Under the pieces are notes generated by a model. That model was not told the DNA's origin. It saw nothing but the letters and a program-made list of their open reading frames with translations, and did no database searches. Made by a program: the position numbers and the translations under genes. A stretch of DNA of 64,000 nt from JAWLGJ01 sp041685145. GTDB taxonomy: Bacteria > Pseudomonadota > Alphaproteobacteria > Rhodospirillales > Magnetospirillaceae. Shown piece after piece: positions 58,772 to 64,000 of this stretch; positions within the stretch are counted from its first letter, which is position 1; every line of letters begins with the position of its first letter. Location: assembly GCA_041685145.1 (NCBI GenBank), contig JAWLGJ010000005.1, positions 1 through 64,000 of the forward strand, read 5' to 3'.

Positions 58772-59422
58772 TCAGGCCCCCGAGCCGTCGTCCGCGACCA
58801 GCCCGTGGCGCAGGGCGTAACCCGCCAGGGCCACCGAATTGGGTAGGTTGAGCTTGCGCATGATGCTGGTGCGGTGCGTCTCCACCGTCTTTGGGCTGAT
58901 GGCCAGGGTGCGGGCGATGTCGGCGCTGGTGCGTCCGGCAACCACCAACCCCAGTATCTGCCGTTCGCGCCCCGTCAACACCTGCAGGGGATCCTTGCCC
59001 TCGCCGCTGCGCAGGAATTGCTCCACCTTCTGGCGGTCGATGCCCGCGCCCAGGTAGCGCCGGCCGGCCACCACCGCCGCCAGCGCCGCCAGCAGTTCGG
59101 CGCGCCCGGCCCGCTTCAGCGCATAGCCGTCGACGCCGGCGTGCAGGGCGTGCGCCACCCGCCGCTCGTCGTCGGCCACCGTCAGCGCCAGGATGCGCAC
59201 CCTGGGGCAGCGTTTCTTGATGACCCGGGTGGCCTCGACGCCGTCCAGCGCCGGCATGGCCAGGTCCATGAGGACGACGTCCGGGCGCAGCGACTGCGTC
59301 AGCGCCACCGCCTCCTCGCCGTCGGCCGCCTGTCCCACCACCTCGATCCGCGGCCGGTCGTCGATGAGCGCCGCGATGCCCTCGCGCACGAGGTCGTGGT
59401 CCTCGGCGATCAGAACCCGCAT
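58772..59422 (-). CDS. NarL/LuxR-type response regulator
   Basis: A 216-residue transcription factor: receiver domain (1-120; acidic pocket EDHD 7-10, phosphoacceptor in VLMDLAMP about 53-55, Lys about 104 in YALKRAG) and a C-terminal LuxR helix-turn-helix (LTGRERQILGLVVAGRTSADIARTLAISPKTVETHRTSIMRKL, about 148-195). AAAAGGA supports ATG 59422. It is 16 bp downstream of the receiver-Hpt gene and upstream of pckA, but no histidine kinase is encoded beside it. Confidence 0.92.
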   Translation of the reverse strand: MRVLIAEDHDLVREGIAALIDDRPRIEVVGQAADGEEAVALTQSLRPDVVLMDLAMPALDGVEATRVIKKRCPRVRILALTVADDERRVAHALHAGVDGYALKRAGRAELLAALAAVVAGRRYLGAGIDRQKVEQFLRSGEGKDPLQVLTGRERQILGLVVAGRTSADIARTLAISPKTVETHRTSIMRKLNLPNSVALAGYALRHGLVADDGSGA

Positions 59423-59438
59423 CGTCTTGTCCTTTTCC

Positions 59439-60164
59439 TCAGGCGCCGCCGGCCTGCCCATGCCAGCGCAGCAACGCCCGGTGATGCCCGAGCAGGCGCC
59501 GGACGGCGGCGGCGTCGCCCCGCGTCGCGGCGGCCTCCAGCTCCTCCAGGGAACCTTCCAGCGAGAATATACCAAAGACGGCGCATTCGCCCCGCCCTTT
59601 GTGGGCGAGGTCGGCCACCGCCGGCCAGTCGCGGGCGGCGGCGGCGGCGGCCATCGCCGTCGACTCTTCCGCCAGGCGGGCCAGCAGGCGCGGCACCAGA
59701 TGCGCCAGGCGGGCGTCGGGCGCCGCCGGCTGCATCCGCGCCGTCGCCGCCGTCAGGTCGGGCGGCCGCCCACCGGCGGTCAGCACCTCCACCGCCGCCG
59801 TCAGCACGGCGGGGCCGACGGGGCGGCGCAGCACCGCCTGGCAGCCCGCCGCCAGGGCGGCGGCGCGGTCGGCGGCACCGGCGCCCACGGTAACCAAGAC
59901 GATCGGGGTGGGCGTGCGGCCGTGGGCGGCTTCCCAGGCGCGCATGGCGCCGGCGGCGGCGATGCCGTCGAGGACGGGCATCCGCATGTCCAGGAAGACG
60001 ACCTCGTAACGGCCGGCGCGGAACCGGCGCAGCGCTTCGTCGCCGTCGGCGGCCTCGTCGACGGCATGGCCGGCCTCCTCCAGGAACTGGCGCATGATCA
60101 GGCGATTGACGTCGCTGTCGTCCGCCACCAGCAGGCGGACATGCGGTGCGCCCGCCGTTCCCAT
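59439..60164 (-). CDS. Receiver-Hpt phosphorelay protein
   Basis: A 241-residue signalling protein: a receiver domain (about 8-125; acidic pocket near 15, phosphoacceptor in VVFLDMRMP about 57-59) followed by a histidine phosphotransfer helix bundle (about 145-235) with HKGRGECAVFG (His near 190). The conserved receiver Lys is replaced by Arg (LRRPVG). Such proteins pass phosphate from a hybrid kinase to a regulator, here probably the adjacent LuxR-type protein. Divergent from chvI with 185 bp between starts. Confidence 0.8.
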   Translation of the reverse strand: MGTAGAPHVRLLVADDSDVNRLIMRQFLEEAGHAVDEAADGDEALRRFRAGRYEVVFLDMRMPVLDGIAAAGAMRAWEAAHGRTPTPIVLVTVGAGAADRAAALAAGCQAVLRRPVGPAVLTAAVEVLTAGGRPPDLTAATARMQPAAPDARLAHLVPRLLARLAEESTAMAAAAAARDWPAVADLAHKGRGECAVFGIFSLEGSLEELEAAATRGDAAAVRRLLGHHRALLRWHGQAGGA

Positions 60165-60349
60165 TCCCGCGCCTCCCCGCTCGCCCTCGCCGCCATTCGT
60201 GGCACTTGTGTTGCGGGCGGCGGACGCTTGTCAATCCCGGCAAACCCCGAAATGGGGCGGCGCCGGGCGAAATGGAGGTGTTCGCCCCCGCCCGCCACCG
60301 ATATACTCGCTGGCCGATCACCACGACCGCAAGCGGAGCCCCTGCGACC

Positions 60350-61060
60350 GTGCCGGAAACCATCGCCCTGGTCGACGACGACCGCAACATCCTGACCTCG
60401 GTCTCGATGGCGCTGGAGGCCGAGGGCTTCCGGGTGCGGGCCTTCGCCGACGGCGCCGAGGCCCTGCGCGGGCTGACCGACCACCCCGTCGACCTGGCGG
60501 TCCTGGACATCAAGATGCCGCGCATGGACGGCATGGACCTGCTGCAGCGCCTGCGCCGCCACAGCGCCCTGCCGGTGATCTTCCTGACCTCGAAGGACGA
60601 CGAGGTGGACGAATTGCTGGGCCTGCGCATGGGGGCGGACGACTACATCAAGAAGCCGTTTTCGCAGCGGCTGCTGATCGAACGCATCCGCGCCCTGCTG
60701 CGCCGCGCCGAGTTGGCCGGGCGCAGCGGCGACGACGCGGCGGGAATCCTCGCCCGCGGCGATCTGATCCTCGACCAGGGCCGCCACACCTGCACCTGGA
60801 AAGGGCGGGACGTGAACCTGACGGTTACCGAGTTCCTGATACTCAAGGCCCTGGCCCAGCGCCCCGGCCACGTCAAGAACCGGGAACAACTCATCAACGC
60901 CGCCTATGGCGACAACATCTATGTCGACGACCGCACCATCGACAGCCACATCAAGCGGCTGCGCCGCAAGCTGCGCGAGATCGACCCCGACTTCAGCGAG
61001 ATCGAGACCCTTTATGGCGTCGGCTACCGCTACCGCGACCCGCGGAGCCCGCACGGCTGA
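60350..61060 (+). CDS. chvI: ChvI-type response regulator
   Basis: OmpR-family regulator of the ExoS/ChvG-ChvI envelope and acid-response system, 236 residues. It has a receiver domain (pocket DDD 8-10, phosphoacceptor in VLDIKMPRMDG about 53, Lys about 102 in IKKPF) and a winged-helix domain (LTVTEFLILKALAQRPGHVKNREQLI, TIDSHIKRLRRKL, YGVGYRY). The start is GTG 60350; a -10-like TATACT lies at 60302. The kinase gene overlaps its end by 47 bp. Confidence 0.93.
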   Translation: MPETIALVDDDRNILTSVSMALEAEGFRVRAFADGAEALRGLTDHPVDLAVLDIKMPRMDGMDLLQRLRRHSALPVIFLTSKDDEVDELLGLRMGADDYIKKPFSQRLLIERIRALLRRAELAGRSGDDAAGILARGDLILDQGRHTCTWKGRDVNLTVTEFLILKALAQRPGHVKNREQLINAAYGDNIYVDDRTIDSHIKRLRRKLREIDPDFSEIETLYGVGYRYRDPRSPHG

Positions 61061-62702
61061 GCCGGACGCGCGCCCCGCCGTCGACAAGCCCCGCCTCCGG
61101 CGGCGGGCGCCGTGGCGGGCGCTGGCCTCGCCGCTCACCCGGCGGATTCTGGCCGTCAACCTCATCGCCCCGCTGATCCTCGCCGGCGGCGTGCTGTATC
61201 TGGGCCACTACCGCCAGGGGCTGGTGGAGGCCGAGCTGGGCTCGCTGGCCACCCATGCCGAGATGCTGGCGGCGGCGATCGGCGAAGGCGCGGTGGTCGA
61301 GGACGGGGTGGCGCAGTACGCCCTGGCGCGCGAGCCCGCCCTGCACATGGTCCGGCGTCTGGCCGAGCCGGCGCGGCTGCGGGCGCGGCTGTACGACCTG
61401 GACGGCGACCTGGTCGCCGACAGCCTGTTCCTGGGCGGCGGCCTGGACAGCGTGCAGATCGAGTATCTGCCGCCGCCGGAGGAGGCCCCCGACCCCGGCG
61501 CCTGGCTGCGCCGCGCCTACGACGCCGTCATCGCCTGGCTGGCGGCGATCAAGGACGCCTTCCCGCCCTGGACGGAGGGCGCCGGCCGCACCGCCGCCGG
61601 CCTCGACGAGGCCGTCGCCGCCCTGGGCGGCGAGACCCGCGCCGCGGTGCGCCAGCGGACCGACGGCACCGTGGTGCTGAGCGTCGCCGCCCCGGTGCAA
61701 CGCTACAAGAAGGTGGTGGGGGCGGTGATGGTGTCGCGCGACGGCGACGCCATCGCCCAAAGCCTGTTCGAGGTGCGCATCGCCATCGTGCAGATCTTCC
61801 TGCTTGCCTCGGCGGTGACGGTGCTGCTGTCGATCTATCTGGCCGGCACCATCGCCCGCCCGGTGCGGGTTCTGGCCCGCGCCGCCGACCGCGTCCGCCA
61901 CGGGCACGGGCGTTCGGTGCGCATCCCCGACCTCACCCGGCGCGGCGACGAGATCGGCGAGTTGGCGGCGGCGCTGCGTGACATGACCGAGGCGCTGTGG
62001 CGGCGCATGGACGCCATCGAGGCCTTCGCCGCCGACGTCGCCCACGAGATCAAGAACCCGCTGAGTTCCCTGCGCAGCGCCGTCGAGACGGCGGCGCGCC
62101 TTCAGGATCCCGAGCAGCAACGGAAACTGATGGCGATCATCGTCGACGACGTGCAGCGCCTCGACCGCCTGATCTCCGACATTTCCGACGCCTCGCGCCT
62201 GGATGCCGAACTGTCGCGGGCCGAGGTCGAGCCGGTGCGGCTGCGGCCGATGCTGGCGGCGCTGGTCGACCTGCATGGCAGCACCGACGCCGAGGCCAAG
62301 GGCGTGCGCCTGGTGCTGGAGGCCGACGCCGCCGATGCGCTGGAGATCGCCGGCATCGAGGGGCGGCTGGTGCAGGTGTTCCGCAACCTGATCGCCAACG
62401 CGGTGTCGTTCTCGCCGGCCGGCGGCACCGTGCGCCTCGCCGCCCGGCGCGCGCCCGGCGACTGGATCATGGTCAGCGTCGAGGACGAGGGGCCGGGCAT
62501 CCCCGCCGACAAGTGCGAGGCGATCTTCGAGCGCTTCTACAGCGAGCGCCCCAGCGGCGAGAAGTTCGGCACCCATTCCGGGCTGGGGCTGTCGATCTCG
62601 CGCCAGATCGTCGAGGCCCACGGCGGCGGCATCGTCGCCGGCAACCGGACCGAAGGCGGGGCCCGATTCGTCGTGCGCCTGCCGGCCGGACGGCCCGATT
62701 GA
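61014..62702 (+). CDS. chvG: ChvG-type sensor histidine kinase
   Basis: Inner-membrane sensor partner of ChvI, 562 residues. It has a first helix (about 45-65), a periplasmic sensing region (about 66-255), a second helix (about 260-285), and a HAMP domain. A HisKA domain has AADVAHEIKNPLSSLRSA (His about 345) and a HATPase has N, G1 DEGPGIP and G2 HSGLGLSIS boxes. ATG 61014 is the only likely start before the first helix, so it overlaps chvI by 47 bp. Downstream hprK and rapZ tie it to nutrient signalling. Confidence 0.93.
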   Translation: MASATATATRGARTAEPDARPAVDKPRLRRRAPWRALASPLTRRILAVNLIAPLILAGGVLYLGHYRQGLVEAELGSLATHAEMLAAAIGEGAVVEDGVAQYALAREPALHMVRRLAEPARLRARLYDLDGDLVADSLFLGGGLDSVQIEYLPPPEEAPDPGAWLRRAYDAVIAWLAAIKDAFPPWTEGAGRTAAGLDEAVAALGGETRAAVRQRTDGTVVLSVAAPVQRYKKVVGAVMVSRDGDAIAQSLFEVRIAIVQIFLLASAVTVLLSIYLAGTIARPVRVLARAADRVRHGHGRSVRIPDLTRRGDEIGELAAALRDMTEALWRRMDAIEAFAADVAHEIKNPLSSLRSAVETAARLQDPEQQRKLMAIIVDDVQRLDRLISDISDASRLDAELSRAEVEPVRLRPMLAALVDLHGSTDAEAKGVRLVLEADAADALEIAGIEGRLVQVFRNLIANAVSFSPAGGTVRLAARRAPGDWIMVSVEDEGPGIPADKCEAIFERFYSERPSGEKFGTHSGLGLSISRQIVEAHGGGIVAGNRTEGGARFVVRLPAGRPD

Positions 62703-62722
62703 CTTGCGGGGGGCGGCGCGCC

Positions 62723-63172
62723 ATGTCCTCGCCGATGAGCCGGGTCCACGCCAGTTGCGTCGCGCTCGGCGACGCCGCCGTGCTGCTGCGGGGGCCGTCG
62801 GGCAGCGGCAAGTCCGACCTTGCCCTGCGCCTGATCGACGCCGGCGCGCAGCTCGTCGCCGACGACCAGACCGAGTTGACGGCCGCCGACGGGCGGCTGC
62901 TGGCGGCGGCGCCGGCCGCGCTGGCGGGCCTGATCGAGGTGCGGGGCGTGGGGGTGCTGCGGCTGGAGCGGCACCGCGGCGGCGTGCCGGTGCGCCTGGT
63001 CGTCGACCTGGTGCCGGCGACCGCGGTCGAGCGCCTGCCGGTGCCCGAGGTCGCCACCCTGCTGGCGGTAACGCTGCCCCGCGTCGCCCTCGCCGCCTTC
63101 GAGGCCTCGGCCGCCGCCAAGGTTCGCCTTGCCCTGCGTTTCGCAACGAGCGATATAATGCCGCCGCTATGA
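62723..63172 (+). CDS. hprK: HPr kinase/phosphorylase (short alphaproteobacterial form)
   Basis: Phosphorylates HPr on serine. Only the catalytic C-terminal domain is present (149 residues, as usual in Alphaproteobacteria): Walker A GPSGSGKSDLALRL (about 26-33), LVADDQTEL with the catalytic Asp pair (about 49-52), and the signature LIEVRGVGVLRLE (about 72-84). The N-terminal domain of the Firmicutes enzyme is absent. Its stop overlaps the rapZ start by 4 bp. 20 bp downstream of chvG, so probably one operon. Confidence 0.93.
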   Translation: MSSPMSRVHASCVALGDAAVLLRGPSGSGKSDLALRLIDAGAQLVADDQTELTAADGRLLAAAPAALAGLIEVRGVGVLRLERHRGGVPVRLVVDLVPATAVERLPVPEVATLLAVTLPRVALAAFEASAAAKVRLALRFATSDIMPPL

Positions 63173-64000
63173 CTTCGAGCCCCGCCCCGCGCCCGACCGC
63201 CGCCGCGCCCCCGCCGCCGCAAGGGGCGCGCGGTCAGGTCGTGCTGGTCACCGGCCTGTCGGGGGCCGGGCGCACCCTGACGCTGAAAAGCCTGGAGGAT
63301 CTGGGCTATGAGGCGGTGGACAACCTGCCGATGTCGCTGTTGCGCAATCTGGTGCGCCCGCGGCGGGCCGTGGCGCGGCCGCTGGCGGTCGGCATCGACA
63401 TCCGCAGCCGCGATTTCGGGCCGCAGCCCGTGCAGGCGGTCCTGCGCCGGCTGCTGGAGGACGACGAGGTCGACGCGCGGCTGCTGTTCGTGGATTGCGA
63501 CGACGAAACCCTGCGCCAGCGTTTCAGCGAGACCCGCCGCCGCCACCCGCTCGCCGCCGACCGGCCGCTGGGCGACGGCATCCGCCACGAGCGCGCCCTG
63601 ATGGCGCCGCTGCGCGCCCTGGCCGACCTGGTGCTGGACACCTCGGACATGAGCCCGGCCGACCTGCGCCGGGTGGTGACGGGGCATTTCGGCCTGGAGA
63701 ACCGGGCGCCGATGGTCGTTTTCGTCACCTCGTTCGGCTACAGTGCCGGGCTGCCCCGCGAGGCCGACTTGGTGTTCGACGTGCGTTTCTTGACCAACCC
63801 GCATTACGATCCCGCCTTGCGGCCGCTGACCGGCCGCGACGCCGCGGTGTCGGAGCATGTCGAGCGCGACCCCGACTTCGCCGGTTTCGTGCAATCGGTG
63901 ACCGGCCTGCTCGACCGGCTGCTGCCGCGCTTCGCCGCCGAGGGCAAGAGCTATCTGACCATCGCCGTCGGCTGCACGGGCGGGCGTCATCGCTCGGTGG
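63169..64000 (+). CDS. rapZ: RNase adapter RapZ-type protein (3' end outside window)
   Basis: Nucleotide-binding adapter of the RapZ/YvcJ family, linked in Proteobacteria to amino-sugar small-RNA turnover and PTS signalling. 277 codons are visible. The N-terminal P-loop reads GLSGAGRTLTLKSLEDLGYEAVDNLP, with Arg where Lys is canonical. The middle has LFVDCDDETLRQRFSETRRRHPL. The C-terminal half has VVFVTSFGYSAGLPREADLVFDVRFLTNPHYDPALRPLTGRD and the end motif VGCTGGRHRSV, where the window stops. It follows hprK directly; mannose-PTS EIIA and HPr genes are expected downstream. Confidence 0.92.
   Translation, partial: MTSSPAPRPTAAAPPPPQGARGQVVLVTGLSGAGRTLTLKSLEDLGYEAVDNLPMSLLRNLVRPRRAVARPLAVGIDIRSRDFGPQPVQAVLRRLLEDDEVDARLLFVDCDDETLRQRFSETRRRHPLAADRPLGDGIRHERALMAPLRALADLVLDTSDMSPADLRRVVTGHFGLENRAPMVVFVTSFGYSAGLPREADLVFDVRFLTNPHYDPALRPLTGRDAAVSEHVERDPDFAGFVQSVTGLLDRLLPRFAAEGKSYLTIAVGCTGGRHRSV

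Noticed and set aside
63154..63159. Perfect TATAAT just before rapZ
   Set aside because: It lies inside the last codons of hprK, has no matching -35, and rapZ is translationally coupled to hprK. Probably chance.

Overview
The window is about 64 kb of very GC-rich DNA, densely packed with short gaps and many 1-4 nt stop/start overlaps. The gene families point to an alphaproteobacterium, probably Rhodospirillales-like: ChvI/ChvG followed by a short HprK and RapZ, a CycM-type cytochrome divergent from kdsB-pheA, a FixJ-type response regulator and a short 4.5S-type SRP RNA. I could not place it more finely. The organism looks free-living and chemo-organotrophic. I see no phage, insertion sequence, CRISPR array or rRNA operon.

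Layout. 1-6.1 kb: the end of a chemoreceptor with a zinc-binding CZB domain, a small SPW membrane protein, an orphan TAXI solute-binding protein overlapping an M17 aminopeptidase gene, a MarR regulator and a diguanylate cyclase. 6.2-12 kb: a yejABEF peptide ABC importer whose binding protein carries an unusual C-terminal membrane anchor. 12-20.7 kb: hisN-type phosphatase, a two-haem cytochrome c made by internal duplication, kdsB-pheA, SRP RNA, dnaX-ybaB-recR and two envelope proteins (DUF4136, DUF4139). 20.7-25.6 kb: glutamate dehydrogenase with a repeat-rich leader, a MASE1 kinase/FixJ regulator pair, and a convergent glutamate dehydrogenase homologue that has lost its catalytic lysine and NAD-binding motif. 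25.7-33.3 kb (minus strand): thrS, infC (AUA start), two paralogous small secreted two-cysteine proteins, rpmI, rplT, pheS, pheT and tRNA-Ala(CGC).

33.4-43.6 kb: glycosyltransferase, alpha/beta hydrolase, YeeZ-like SDR, TPR protein, PhoH ATPase behind a terminated leader, a five-gene minus-strand operon (MBL hydrolase, PanD with extended C-terminus, degenerate YjbQ, HAD phosphatase, UDG-family protein), UdgX and RmuC. 43.8-50.2 kb: ArsC-like reductase, MscS channel, RecX, ABC-2 permease and argD-argF-lipoprotein. 50.4-56.9 kb: tandem TrkH potassium transporters, folE, apaG, OmpA lipoprotein, tRNA-Gly(CCC), DUF305 and a Gly/Ala-rich lipoprotein. 57-64 kb: pckA, a LuxR-type regulator and a receiver-Hpt protein, then chvI-chvG-hprK-rapZ, a carbon/envelope signalling block running off the window.

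A recurring feature is a roughly 63-bp intergenic repeat with two potential five-base-loop hairpins. It occurs in five arrays (1.3, 5.2, 43.7, 50.3 and 53.5 kb), mostly between converging genes. The most unusual items are the degenerate glutamate dehydrogenase paralogue, the CX36C pair inside the infC-rpmI-rplT cluster, the membrane-anchored YejA, and mutually exclusive inverted repeats in front of glutamate dehydrogenase.
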